From: Mycobacterium scrofulaceum
Lineage (GTDB): Bacteria; Actinomycetota; Actinomycetes; Mycobacteriales; Mycobacteriaceae
DNA: 64,000 nt
Assembly: GCF_001667885.1 (NCBI RefSeq)
Contig: NZ_LZJW01000171.1
Span: 62,001-126,000, forward strand
Reading direction: 5' to 3'
Under the pieces are notes generated by a model. That model had not been told where the DNA came from and did not search any database. It saw only the letters and a program-made list of their open reading frames with translations. Below are positions 1 through 8,399 of the stretch, in pieces. The position numbers and the translations under genes are program-made. Every line of letters starts with the position of its first letter. Within the stretch, counting starts at the first letter, position 1.

Positions 1-1
1 C

Positions 2-1306
2 GTGTCGGACGAGCTGACCGACTGGCGCGGCGACCCGCCGCGCGACGACTGGTCGCTGCCGCCGATCCGGATCCCCGCCGACCTGCCCGACCGCGTCGCC
101 GGTGTCACCTACCCGCCGGGCACCACCGCGCGCCGCCTGGCGCAGATCGGGGCCTCGGTGAGCGACGGCGGGGAGATCCTGACCGTGACGCCGCCGAGCT
201 GGCGTCCCGACCTGTTGCAACCCGCCGACCTCGTCGAGGAGGTGTTGCGGCTGGAGGGGCTCGAGGCCATCCCGTCGGTGCTGCCCGCGGCGCCCGCGGG
301 CCGCGGGCTGACCGCCGGGCAGAAGCGTCGCCGGGCGATCGGCAGGTCGCTGGCCCAGTCCGGCTACGTGGAGATCCTGCCGACGCCGTTCCTGCCCGCG
401 GGCGTTTTCGACCTGTGGGGGCTGCCGGCCGACGACCCGCGACGCTCGACCACCCAGGTGCTCAACCCGCTGGAGGCCGACCGCCCGCACCTGGCCACCA
501 CGCTGCTGCCCGCGCTGCTGGAAGCGTTGGTGCGCAACGTGTCCCGTGGGCTGGTGGACGTCGCGCTGTACGCCCTGGCGCAGGTGGTGCAACCGACCGA
601 GGAGACCCGCGGCGTGCAGCCGATCCCCGTGCACCGGCGGCCCACCGACGCCGAGATCGCCATGCTCGACGCGTCGTTGCCCCGGCAACCGCAGCACGTC
701 GCGGCGGTGCTGGCGGGCCTGCGCGAACGGCGCGGCCCCTGGGGCCCCGGCCGGCGCGTCGAAGCCGCCGACGCGTTCGAGGCGGCCCGCATCATCGCCC
801 GCGCCAGCGGGGTCGAGGTGAGTCTGCGGGCGGCCCAGCACCTGCCGTGGCACCCGGGCCGCTGCGCCGAGGTGCTCGTCGGTGAGACCGTCGTCGGCCA
901 CGCCGGCCAGCTGCATCCGGCGGTGATCGAGCGCTCCGGGCTGCCGAAGGGCACCTGCGCCGTCGAGCTCAACCTCGACGCGATCCCGATCGTCGAGGCG
1001 TTGCCCGCCCCCCGGGTGTCGCCGTTCCCGGCCGTCTTCCAGGACGTCAGCCTGGTGGTCCCCGCGCACGTCCCCGCGCAGGCGGTGGCCGACGCCGTCC
1101 GGGAGGGCGCGGGCGACCTGCTCGAAGACCTGCAGCTGTTCGACGTCTTCACCGGCCCCCAGGTCGGGGAGGACCGCAAATCGCTGACCTTCGCGCTGCG
1201 GTTCCGCGCGCCGGACCGCACGCTGACCGAGGACGACGCCAGCGCGGCCCGCGATGCCGCGGTACGCCGCGCCGCGGAGGCGGTCGGGGCCGAGCTGCGG
1301 GCCTAG
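2..1306 (+). CDS. pheT: Phenylalanine-tRNA ligase beta subunit, C-terminal part
   Basis: Cut by the window edge; about 434 residues of the usual ~830 remain, so the first GTG is internal and not a start. The beta subunit pairs with PheS (upstream, outside the window) in an alpha2-beta2 enzyme that charges tRNA-Phe. Visible parts: the B5 domain in the first ~100 residues (PPSWRPDLLQPADLVEEVLR), the catalytic-like core, and the ferredoxin-fold anticodon-binding (FDX-ACB) domain in the last ~95 residues (SPFPAVFQDVSLVVP to RFRAPDRTLTEDDA). It ends in TAG 57 bp before argC; in M. tuberculosis a PE_PGRS gene sits in this gap, but here there is only an ArgR operator. Confidence 0.97.
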   Translation: MSDELTDWRGDPPRDDWSLPPIRIPADLPDRVAGVTYPPGTTARRLAQIGASVSDGGEILTVTPPSWRPDLLQPADLVEEVLRLEGLEAIPSVLPAAPAGRGLTAGQKRRRAIGRSLAQSGYVEILPTPFLPAGVFDLWGLPADDPRRSTTQVLNPLEADRPHLATTLLPALLEALVRNVSRGLVDVALYALAQVVQPTEETRGVQPIPVHRRPTDAEIAMLDASLPRQPQHVAAVLAGLRERRGPWGPGRRVEAADAFEAARIIARASGVEVSLRAAQHLPWHPGRCAEVLVGETVVGHAGQLHPAVIERSGLPKGTCAVELNLDAIPIVEALPAPRVSPFPAVFQDVSLVVPAHVPAQAVADAVREGAGDLLEDLQLFDVFTGPQVGEDRKSLTFALRFRAPDRTLTEDDASAARDAAVRRAAEAVGAELRA

Positions 1307-1327
1307 CCGCTGACCCAGGTAATGGAT

Positions 1328-1353
1328 TTGCAAAGCATTGCATAACCATGCAG
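1328..1353 (+). promoter_or_regulatory. ArgR operator (tandem ARG boxes) before argC
   Basis: TTGCATAACCATGCAG (1338-1353) is very close to the 16-bp operator I recall for M. tuberculosis ArgR. A weaker, overlapping box lies at 1328-1343. Together they place TGCA at 1329, 1339 and 1349, exactly one helical turn apart. The box ends 10 bp before the argC ATG, so bound ArgR would block transcription or leader synthesis. argR itself is the sixth gene of this operon, giving a feedback loop. The match is seen; repression is inferred. Confidence 0.75.
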
Positions 1354-1363
1354 AATCGGCGGA

Positions 1364-2407
1364 ATGGCCGACGTATTGAGGGTGGCGGTTGCCGGGGCCA
1401 CCGGCTATGCGGGCGGTGAGATCCTGCGCCTGCTGCTGGGGCATCCGGCCCACGCCGACGGCCGCCTCGCCATCGGCTCGCTGACCGCCGCGACCAGCGC
1501 GGGCAGCTCGCTGGGCGAGCACCACCCGCACCTCACCCCGCTGGCGCAGCGGCTGGTCGAGCCCACCGAACTCGCGGTGCTCGCCGGCCACGACGTGGTG
1601 TTCCTGGCCCTGCCGCACGGGCACTCGGCCGCACTGGCCGAACAGCTCGGCCCCGACACCCTGATCATCGACTGCGGCGCCGACTTCCGGCTCACCGACG
1701 CCGCCGCCTGGGAGCGGTTCTACGGGTCCCCGCACGCCGGCAGCTGGCCCTATGGGCTGCCGGAACTGCCGGGCGCGCGGGACCGGCTGCGCGGCGCCCG
1801 CCGCATCGCCGTGCCGGGCTGCTATCCGACCGCGGCGCTGCTCGCGCTGTTCCCCGCGGTCGCCGAGGACCTGATCGACCCCGCGGTCACCGTCGTCGCC
1901 GTCAGCGGCACCTCGGGCGCGGGCCGGGCCGCCAAGACCGATCTGCTCGGCTCGGAGGTCATCGGGTCGGCGCGGGCCTACAACATCGCGGGGGCCCACC
2001 GGCACACCCCCGAGATCGCCCAGGGCCTGCGGGCGGTCACCGACGGCGACGTCACGGTGTCGTTCACCCCGGTGCTGATCCCGACGTCGCGCGGCATCCT
2101 GGCCACCTGCACCGCGCGCACCCGCTCACCGCTGTCGCAGCTGCGGGCCGCCTACGAAAAGGCTTACGACGCCGAGCCTTTCGTGCACCTGCTGCCCGAA
2201 GGCCAGCTGCCCCGCACCGGTTCGGTGATCGGCAGCAACGCCGCGCACATCGCCGTCGCGGTGGACGAGGCCGCCGAGACGTTCGTGGCCATCGCCGCGA
2301 TCGACAACCTGGTCAAGGGCACCGGCGGCGCGGCGGTGCAGGCGATGAACCTGGCCCTGGGTTGGCCGGAGGCGCAAGGCCTTTCGGTGGTCGGGGTCGC
2401 CCCGTGA
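1364..2407 (+). CDS. argC: N-acetyl-gamma-glutamyl-phosphate reductase
   Basis: Third step of arginine synthesis: NADPH-dependent reduction of N-acetylglutamyl phosphate to the semialdehyde. The 347-residue length fits the family (352 in M. tuberculosis). An N-terminal Rossmann motif GATGYAG is at 11-17 and the catalytic Cys is C153 in VPGCYPTAALL. The ATG lies directly after the ARG box; no strong Shine-Dalgarno sequence precedes it, so a short-leader or leaderless transcript is possible. Its stop overlaps the argJ GTG (GTGA), the first of a chain of 4-base overlaps in this operon. Confidence 0.97.
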   Translation: MADVLRVAVAGATGYAGGEILRLLLGHPAHADGRLAIGSLTAATSAGSSLGEHHPHLTPLAQRLVEPTELAVLAGHDVVFLALPHGHSAALAEQLGPDTLIIDCGADFRLTDAAAWERFYGSPHAGSWPYGLPELPGARDRLRGARRIAVPGCYPTAALLALFPAVAEDLIDPAVTVVAVSGTSGAGRAAKTDLLGSEVIGSARAYNIAGAHRHTPEIAQGLRAVTDGDVTVSFTPVLIPTSRGILATCTARTRSPLSQLRAAYEKAYDAEPFVHLLPEGQLPRTGSVIGSNAAHIAVAVDEAAETFVAIAAIDNLVKGTGGAAVQAMNLALGWPEAQGLSVVGVAP

Positions 2408-3615
2408 CTCGCACCACCGAGGCGCGCTTGGTGCGCGAACAGGGCGTCACCGCGCCGGCCGGGTTCCGGGCCGCCGGCATCGCCGCCGGCATCAAGGCGT
2501 CGGGCAACCGCGACCTGGCCCTGGTCTTCAACGAGGGCCCCGACTACGCGGCCGCCGGCGTGTTCACCCGCAACAAGGTCAAGGCCGCGCCGGTGCTGTG
2601 GACCCAGCAGGTGCTGACCACCGGCGCCCTGCGCGCGGTGATCCTCAACTCCGGGGGCGCCAACGCCTGCACCGGGCCCGAGGGCTTCCAGGACACCCAC
2701 GCCACCGCCGAGGCCGTCGCGGCCGCGTTGTCGGACTGGGGAACCGAGACCGGGGCGATCGAGGTCGCGGTGTGCTCCACCGGGTTGATCGGTGACCGGT
2801 TGCCGATGGACAGGGTGCTGGCCGGGGTGCGCACGATCGTGCAGGACATGGCCGGCGGGCTCTCCGGCGGCGACGAGGCCGCGCGCGCGATCATGACCAC
2901 CGACACCGTGCCGAAACAGGTCGCGCTGCACCACGCGGGCAACTGGACCGTCGGCGGAATGGCCAAGGGCGCGGGCATGCTGGCGCCGTCGCTGGCCACC
3001 ATGCTCTGCGTGCTCACCACCGACGCGGCCGTCGACGCCGCCGCGCTCGACCGGGCGCTGCGCCGGGCCACCGCGCGCACGTTCGACCGGCTCGACATCG
3101 ACGGCAGCTGTTCGACCAACGACACCGTGCTGCTGCTGGCGTCGGGGGCCAGCGAGATCACGCCGAGCCAGGCCGATCTGGACGACGCCGTGCTGCGGGT
3201 TTGCGACGACCTGTGCGCGCAGCTGCAGGCCGACGCCGAGGGCGTCACCAAACGCGTCACCGTGACCGTGACCGGGGCCGCCTCCGAGGACGACGCGCTG
3301 ACCGCCGCTCGCGTGGTCGCCCGCGACAGCCTGGTCAAGACCGCGGTCTTCGGATCCGACCCCAACTGGGGCCGGGTGCTGGCGGCCGTCGGCATGGCCC
3401 CGGTGACGCTGGATCCGGATCGGATCACCGTGTCGTTCAACGGCTTTGCCGTGTGCGTCGACGGGGTCGGGGCGCCGGGCGCGCGTGAGGTGGACCTGTC
3501 CGGCGCCGACATCGACATCACGGTCGACCTGGGCGTGGGCGACGACGCCGCCGCCGTGCGCACCACCGACCTCTCGCACGCCTACGTCGAAGAGAATTCG
3601 GCCTACAGCTCATGA
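2404..3615 (+). CDS. argJ: Bifunctional ornithine acetyltransferase / N-acetylglutamate synthase
   Basis: Moves the acetyl group from N-acetylornithine to glutamate, recycling acetyl in the arginine pathway. 403 residues starting VTRTTEARLVREQGVT. The GTG at 2404 overlaps the argC stop by 4 bases; an upstream in-frame ATG at 2362 lies inside argC and would add 14 non-homologous residues. The self-cleavage site is present: in APSLATMLCVLTTDA the precursor is cut before Thr199, which becomes the N-terminal nucleophile of the beta chain. The ATGA overlap with argB suggests coupling, but argB translation probably restarts downstream (see argB). Confidence 0.96.
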   Translation: MTRTTEARLVREQGVTAPAGFRAAGIAAGIKASGNRDLALVFNEGPDYAAAGVFTRNKVKAAPVLWTQQVLTTGALRAVILNSGGANACTGPEGFQDTHATAEAVAAALSDWGTETGAIEVAVCSTGLIGDRLPMDRVLAGVRTIVQDMAGGLSGGDEAARAIMTTDTVPKQVALHHAGNWTVGGMAKGAGMLAPSLATMLCVLTTDAAVDAAALDRALRRATARTFDRLDIDGSCSTNDTVLLLASGASEITPSQADLDDAVLRVCDDLCAQLQADAEGVTKRVTVTVTGAASEDDALTAARVVARDSLVKTAVFGSDPNWGRVLAAVGMAPVTLDPDRITVSFNGFAVCVDGVGAPGAREVDLSGADIDITVDLGVGDDAAAVRTTDLSHAYVEENSAYSS

Positions 3616-3650
3616 CGCGCGCCGGCGACGATGCAGAACGCAGTGATGGG

Positions 3651-3680
3651 GTGGGGGCACCTCCCGCTTGCGGGGGAGAG
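3651..3680 (+). repeat. GC-rich hairpin repeat at the argJ/argB junction
   Basis: A GTGGGGGCAC block is followed by CTCCCGC-TT-GCGGGGGAG (3661-3678), which folds as a small hairpin. It resembles short palindromic elements dispersed in mycobacterial genomes (from memory, not searched). It lies between the argJ stop and the first conserved residues of ArgB, so it interrupts an otherwise gapless operon. No second copy was seen in this window. Confidence 0.5.
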
Positions 3681-3692
3681 CGGCGCATATTC

Positions 3693-4574
3693 TTGCACAC
3701 TCGAGAGCTGTCCACCGCGGTCAAGGCTCAGGTGCTGGCCGAGGCGCTGCCGTGGCTCAAGCAGCTGTACGGCAAGGTCGTGGTCATCAAGTACGGCGGG
3801 AACGCGATGACCGACGACACGCTGCGGCACGCGTTCGCCGCCGACATGGCCTTCCTGCGCAACTGCGGCATCCTGCCGGTCGTCGTGCATGGCGGCGGCC
3901 CGCAGATCACCGCCATGCTGCGGCGCCTGGGCATCGAGGGCGACTTCAAGGGCGGATTCCGGGTCACCACACCCGAAGTGCTGGACGTGGCGCGGATGGT
4001 GTTGTTCGGCCAGGTGGGCCGCGAACTGGTCAACCTGATCAACGCGCACGGCCCGTACGCCGTCGGCATCACCGGCGAGGACGCGCAACTGTTCACCGCC
4101 GTGCGCCGGAGCGTCACCGTCGACGGCGTGGCCACCGACATCGGGCTGGTCGGCGACGTCGAACGGGTCAACACCGCCGCCGTGCTGGATCTCATTACGG
4201 CGGGCCGCATTCCGGTGGTGTCGACGCTGGCCCCGGACGCCGAGGGCGTCGTGCACAACATCAACGCCGACACCGCCGCGGCGGCGCTCGCCGAGGCCCT
4301 GCGCGCCGAAAAGCTGTTGATGCTCACCGATGTGGAGGGGCTCTACACCAGCTGGCCGGATCGCGGTTCGCTGGTCAGCGAGATCGACACCGCCACACTC
4401 GCGCAACTGCTCCCCACGCTGGAGACGGGCATGATCCCCAAGGTCGAGGCGTGCCTGCGGGCCGTCACGGCGGGCGTGCCGAGCGCGCACGTCATCGACG
4501 GGCGGGTCGAACACTGTGTGCTGGTGGAGCTTTTCACCGACGCCGGCACCGGGACCAAGGTGGTGAACCCGTGA
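3693..4574 (+). CDS. argB: Acetylglutamate kinase
   Basis: Phosphorylates N-acetylglutamate, the second and usually arginine-inhibited step. The open frame begins at ATG 3612, overlapping argJ (320 aa), but its first ~27 residues are encoded by the hairpin repeat and look like low-complexity filler. Conserved sequence starts at LSTAVKAQVLAEALPWLKQL. The TTG at 3693 gives 293 residues, matching the ~294 of M. tuberculosis, with GGGGGAG about 14 bases upstream. Family motifs: KYGGNAM, the substrate loop VVHGGGPQI, and GFRVTTPEVLDV. The kinase identity is firm; the start is my choice, and 3612 remains possible. Confidence 0.93.
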   Translation: MHTRELSTAVKAQVLAEALPWLKQLYGKVVVIKYGGNAMTDDTLRHAFAADMAFLRNCGILPVVVHGGGPQITAMLRRLGIEGDFKGGFRVTTPEVLDVARMVLFGQVGRELVNLINAHGPYAVGITGEDAQLFTAVRRSVTVDGVATDIGLVGDVERVNTAAVLDLITAGRIPVVSTLAPDAEGVVHNINADTAAAALAEALRAEKLLMLTDVEGLYTSWPDRGSLVSEIDTATLAQLLPTLETGMIPKVEACLRAVTAGVPSAHVIDGRVEHCVLVELFTDAGTGTKVVNP

Positions 4575-5758
4575 CCGAAGGGCAAACGATGAAGCAGCGC
4601 TGGGAAGCCGTGATGATGAACAATTACGGCACCCCGCCGCTGGCGTTGGCCAGCGGGGACGGCGCCGTGGTCACCGACGTGGACGGCAACACCTACCTGG
4701 ACCTGCTGGGCGGCATCGCGGTCAACGTCCTCGGCCATCGTCACCCCGCGGTCATCGAGGCGGTCACCCACCAGATGGCGACGCTGGGCCACACCTCCAA
4801 CCTGTATGCGAGCGAACCGGGCATCGCGCTGGCCGAGGAGCTGGTGGCCCTGCTGGGCGCGGAGGCGCGGGCGTTCTTCTGCAACTCGGGGACCGAGGCC
4901 AACGAGGTGGCCTTCAAGCTGTCGCGGTTGACCGGGCGCACGAAACTCGTTGCGGCGCAAGGCGGTTTCCACGGCCGCACCATGGGGTCGCTGGCGCTGA
5001 CCGGGCAGCCGAGCAAGCAGGCGCCGTTCGAACCGCTGCCCGGATACGTCACGCATGTGCCGTACGGTGACGCCGATGCGCTGGCCGCGGCGGTCGACGA
5101 TGCCACCGCGGCGGTGTTCCTCGAGCCGATCATGGGGGAGGGCGGCGTCGTCGTGCCGCCCGAGGGCTACCTGAGGGCCGCCCGCGACATCACGGCGCGG
5201 CACGGCGCGCTGCTGGTGCTCGACGAGGTGCAGACCGGGATGGGCCGCACCGGAGCCTTCTTCGCCCACCAGCACGACGGCATCACCCCCGACGTCGTCA
5301 CGATGGCCAAGGGGCTCGGCGGCGGGCTGCCGATCGGCGCCTGCCTGGCCGTCGGGCCGGCCGCCGAGCTGATGACCCCCGGCCTGCACGGCAGCACCTT
5401 CGGCGGCAACCCGATCTGCGCCGCGGCGGCGCGGGCGGTGCTGCGGGTGATCGCCGAGAAGGACCTGACCCGGCACGCCGAGGTGCTGGGCAAGTCGGTC
5501 CGCCACGGCATCGAAGCCCTGAATCACCCGCTGATCGACCACGTCCGCGGACGCGGGTTGCTGCAGGGATTGGTGCTCACCGCGCCGCGGGCCAAGGAGG
5601 CCGAAAGCGCCGCGCGCGCGGCCGGATTCCTGGTCAACGCCGCCGCGGCGGACGTCATCCGGCTGGCCCCGCCGCTGATCGTCACCGAGGAGCAGCTCGA
5701 CGGTTTCGTCGCGGCCCTGCCCGGCGTCCTCGACAGGGCCATCGGGGCCGCGGCATGA
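4571..5758 (+). CDS. argD: Acetylornithine aminotransferase
   Basis: PLP-dependent transamination of N-acetylglutamate semialdehyde to N-acetylornithine. 395 residues from GTG 4571, which overlaps the argB stop (GTGA); an ATG at 4589 (MKQRWEAV) is an alternative. Class-III aminotransferase features: the cofactor-binding FFCNSGTEANE near residue 105, D218 in LVLDEVQTGMGRTG, and the Schiff-base lysine K247 in MAKGLGGGLPIG. Length and sequence match mycobacterial ArgD. The frame stays open far upstream through argB, but that extension is only the shadow of argB. Confidence 0.96.
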   Translation: MTEGQTMKQRWEAVMMNNYGTPPLALASGDGAVVTDVDGNTYLDLLGGIAVNVLGHRHPAVIEAVTHQMATLGHTSNLYASEPGIALAEELVALLGAEARAFFCNSGTEANEVAFKLSRLTGRTKLVAAQGGFHGRTMGSLALTGQPSKQAPFEPLPGYVTHVPYGDADALAAAVDDATAAVFLEPIMGEGGVVVPPEGYLRAARDITARHGALLVLDEVQTGMGRTGAFFAHQHDGITPDVVTMAKGLGGGLPIGACLAVGPAAELMTPGLHGSTFGGNPICAAAARAVLRVIAEKDLTRHAEVLGKSVRHGIEALNHPLIDHVRGRGLLQGLVLTAPRAKEAESAARAAGFLVNAAAADVIRLAPPLIVTEEQLDGFVAALPGVLDRAIGAAA

Positions 5759-6681
5759 CCCGCCATTTCCTGCGCGACGACGACCTTGCACCCTCCGAGC
5801 AGGCCGAGGTGCTGCAGCTGGCCGCCGAACTCAAGAAGGACCCGTTCAGCTGGCGCCCGCTGGAGGGGCCGCGCGGCGTCGCGGTGCTCTTCGACAAGAA
5901 CTCCACCCGCACCCGGTTCTCCTTCGAGGTGGGCATCGCCCAGCTGGGCGGGCACGCCGTCGTCGTCGACGCCCGCAGCACGCAACTGGGCCGCGACGAG
6001 ACGCTGGCCGACACCGCGCGGGTGCTGTCCCGCTACGTCGAGGCCATCGTGTGGCGGACGTTCGAGCAGGGCCGGCTCGAGGAGATGGCCGGCGCGGCGA
6101 CGGTGCCGGTGGTTAACGCGCTCTCCGACGACTTCCATCCCTGCCAGGTGCTCGCCGACCTGCAGACGATCACCGAACGCAAGGGATCGCTTGCGGGGCT
6201 GCGGATGTCCTACTTCGGCGACGGCGCCAACAACATGGCCCACTCGCTGCTGCTCGGCGGGGTGACCGCCGGCATGCACGTCACGATCGCCGCGCCGGAC
6301 GGCTTCGCGCCCGCCCCGGCCTTCGTCGCGGCCGCCACGCAGCGCGCCGAAGCCACCGGCGCCTCGGTCGCCTTGACCGCCGACGCCGACGCGGCCGCGC
6401 GCGGCGCCGACGTCCTGGTGACCGACACCTGGACGTCGATGGGGCAGGAGGGCGACGGACTGGACCGCCGCACACCGTTCCTGCCGTTCCAGCTCAACGA
6501 GCGGCTGCTGGGCCTCGCCGACCCGGAAGCCATTGTGCTGCACTGTCTTCCGGCCCACCGCGGCGACGAGATCACCGACGCCGTGATGGATGGGCCGGCC
6601 AGCGTGGTGTGGGACGAGGCCGAGAACCGGCTGCACGCCCAGAAGGCGCTGCTGGTGTGGCTTTTGGAGCGGGCGCGATGA
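5755..6681 (+). CDS. argF: Ornithine carbamoyltransferase
   Basis: Makes citrulline from ornithine and carbamoyl phosphate. 308 residues, normal for the family. The carbamoyl-phosphate loop STRTR is at 50-54, with HPCQVLADLQT in the middle and the ornithine-binding HCLPAHRG near residue 264. The ATG overlaps the argD stop (ATGA), and its own stop overlaps the argR ATG in the same way, so argD-F-R should be translated as a coupled unit. Confidence 0.97.
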   Translation: MTRHFLRDDDLAPSEQAEVLQLAAELKKDPFSWRPLEGPRGVAVLFDKNSTRTRFSFEVGIAQLGGHAVVVDARSTQLGRDETLADTARVLSRYVEAIVWRTFEQGRLEEMAGAATVPVVNALSDDFHPCQVLADLQTITERKGSLAGLRMSYFGDGANNMAHSLLLGGVTAGMHVTIAAPDGFAPAPAFVAAATQRAEATGASVALTADADAAARGADVLVTDTWTSMGQEGDGLDRRTPFLPFQLNERLLGLADPEAIVLHCLPAHRGDEITDAVMDGPASVVWDEAENRLHAQKALLVWLLERAR

Positions 6682-7178
6682 CCCGCTCGAAGGCCGCAGC
6701 CGAGATCACCCGGGCCGGCCGGCAGGACCGCATCGTGGCGATCCTGTCGTCGGCCTCGATCAGCAGCCAGAGCGAGCTGGCGGCCCGGCTGGCCGACGAG
6801 GGCATCGAGGTCACCCAGGCCACGCTGTCGCGCGACCTCGAGGAGCTGGGCGCGGTGAAGCTGCGGGGCGCCGACGGCGGCGTCGGGGTCTACATCGTTC
6901 CGGAGGACGGCAGCCCGGTGCGCGGGGTGTCCGGCGGCACGGCCCGGCTGTCCCGGCTGCTGAGCGAGCTGCTGGTGTCGGCCGACGCCAGCGCCAACCT
7001 CGCCGTGCTGCGCACGCCGCCGGGCGGTGCCAACTATTTGGCCAGCGCGATCGACCGCGCGGCGCTACCGTACGTCGTCGGCACGATCGCCGGTGACGAC
7101 ACCGTCTTCGTGGCCGCCCGAGAGCCGATGACCGGCGCCGAGCTGGCCCGCACCCTCGAGACTCTCACCACAACCTAA
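6678..7178 (+). CDS. argR: Arginine repressor
   Basis: Arginine-sensing repressor of the arg operon; acts as a hexamer when arginine is bound. 166 residues. The N-terminal winged-helix domain (SSQSELAARLADEGIEVTQA, then TLSRDLEELGAVK) is joined to a C-terminal oligomerisation and arginine-binding domain with PPGGANYLASAIDRA and GDDTVFVAA. The ATG at 6678 overlaps the argF stop. The operator before argC makes autoregulation likely. This is the last link of the overlap chain; argG has its own ribosome site. Confidence 0.96.
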   Translation: MTRSKAAAEITRAGRQDRIVAILSSASISSQSELAARLADEGIEVTQATLSRDLEELGAVKLRGADGGVGVYIVPEDGSPVRGVSGGTARLSRLLSELLVSADASANLAVLRTPPGGANYLASAIDRAALPYVVGTIAGDDTVFVAAREPMTGAELARTLETLTTT

Positions 7179-7190
7179 GGAGATTGGTTC

Positions 7191-8399
7191 ATGTCAGATC
7201 GCGTCATCCTGGCGTATTCCGGCGGGCTGGACACGTCGGTCGCGATCAGCTGGATCGGCAAGGAGACCGGCCGCGAGGTGGTGGCCGTGGCGATCGACCT
7301 CGGCCAGGGTGGCGAGGACATGGAGGTCGTCCGCCAGCGCGCCCTGGACTGCGGCGCGGTGGAGGCCGTCGTCGTCGACGCCCGCGACGAGTTCGCCGAG
7401 GGCTACTGCCTGCCCACGATCTTGAACAACGCGCTCTACATGGACCGCTACCCGCTGGTGTCGGCCATCAGCCGGCCGCTGATCGCCAAGCACCTGGTGG
7501 CGGCCGCCCGCGAGCACGGCGGCACCATCGTCGCGCACGGCTGCACCGGCAAGGGCAACGACCAGGTCCGGTTCGAGGTCGGATTCGCTTCGCTGGCACC
7601 GGATTTGGAGGTGCTGGCGCCGGTCCGCGACTACGCGTGGACCCGGGAGAAGGCGATCGCGTTCGCCGAGGAGAACGCCATCCCGATCAACGTGACCAAG
7701 CGCTCGCCGTTCTCGATCGACCAGAACGTCTGGGGCCGCGCGGTGGAAACCGGCTTCCTGGAACATCTTTGGAACGCGCCCACCAAGGACATCTACGCCT
7801 ACACCGAAGACCCCACGATCAACTGGAGCACCCCCGATGAGGTGATCGTCGGGTTCGAGCGCGGCGTGCCGGTGTCCATCGACGGCACGGCGGTGTCGGT
7901 CCTGGCGGCCATCGAGGAGCTCAACCGACGCGCGGGCGCGCAGGGCGTCGGGCGCCTCGACGTCGTGGAGGACCGGCTGGTGGGCATCAAGAGCCGCGAG
8001 ATCTACGAGGCGCCGGGCGCCATGGTGCTCATCACCGCGCACACCGAACTCGAGCACGTCACGCTGGAGCGTGAACTGGGCCGGTTCAAGCGGCACACCG
8101 ACCAGCGCTGGGCCGAGCTGGTCTACGACGGGCTGTGGTACTCGCCGCTGAAGACCGCGCTGGAAGCCTTCGTCGACAAGACCCAGGAGCACGTCACGGG
8201 CGAGATCCGAATGGTGTTGCACGGCGGCCACATCGCCGTCAACGGCCGGCGCAGCGCGCAGTCGCTCTACGACTTCAACCTGGCCACCTACGACGAGGGC
8301 GACTCCTTCGACCAGTCGGCCGCGAAGGGCTTCGTCTACGTGCACGGGTTGTCGTCGAAGATCGCGTCCCGCCGGGACCTGGCGGCCGACGAAGCGTGA
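7191..8399 (+). CDS. argG: Argininosuccinate synthase
   Basis: ATP-dependent joining of citrulline and aspartate. 402 residues. The N-terminal ATP-pyrophosphatase loop AYSGGLDTSV is at 8-17. Conserved substrate-binding stretches include HGCTGKGNDQVRFEV, and the C-terminal tail is typical. The gene has a clear Shine-Dalgarno AAGGAG at 7177-7182, 8 bases before ATG, overlapping the argR stop, so it can be initiated independently of upstream coupling. Its stop overlaps the argH GTG. Confidence 0.97.
   Translation: MSDRVILAYSGGLDTSVAISWIGKETGREVVAVAIDLGQGGEDMEVVRQRALDCGAVEAVVVDARDEFAEGYCLPTILNNALYMDRYPLVSAISRPLIAKHLVAAAREHGGTIVAHGCTGKGNDQVRFEVGFASLAPDLEVLAPVRDYAWTREKAIAFAEENAIPINVTKRSPFSIDQNVWGRAVETGFLEHLWNAPTKDIYAYTEDPTINWSTPDEVIVGFERGVPVSIDGTAVSVLAAIEELNRRAGAQGVGRLDVVEDRLVGIKSREIYEAPGAMVLITAHTELEHVTLERELGRFKRHTDQRWAELVYDGLWYSPLKTALEAFVDKTQEHVTGEIRMVLHGGHIAVNGRRSAQSLYDFNLATYDEGDSFDQSAAKGFVYVHGLSSKIASRRDLAADEA

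Noticed and set aside
2164..3579. 471-codon open frame antisense to argJ
   Set aside because: Gly/His/Arg-rich shadow; argJ has all its motifs.
3668..4570. In-frame upstream extension of argD across argB
   Set aside because: The sequence before VTEGQTMKQRW is Arg-rich shadow of argB; argD homology begins at the GTG overlap.
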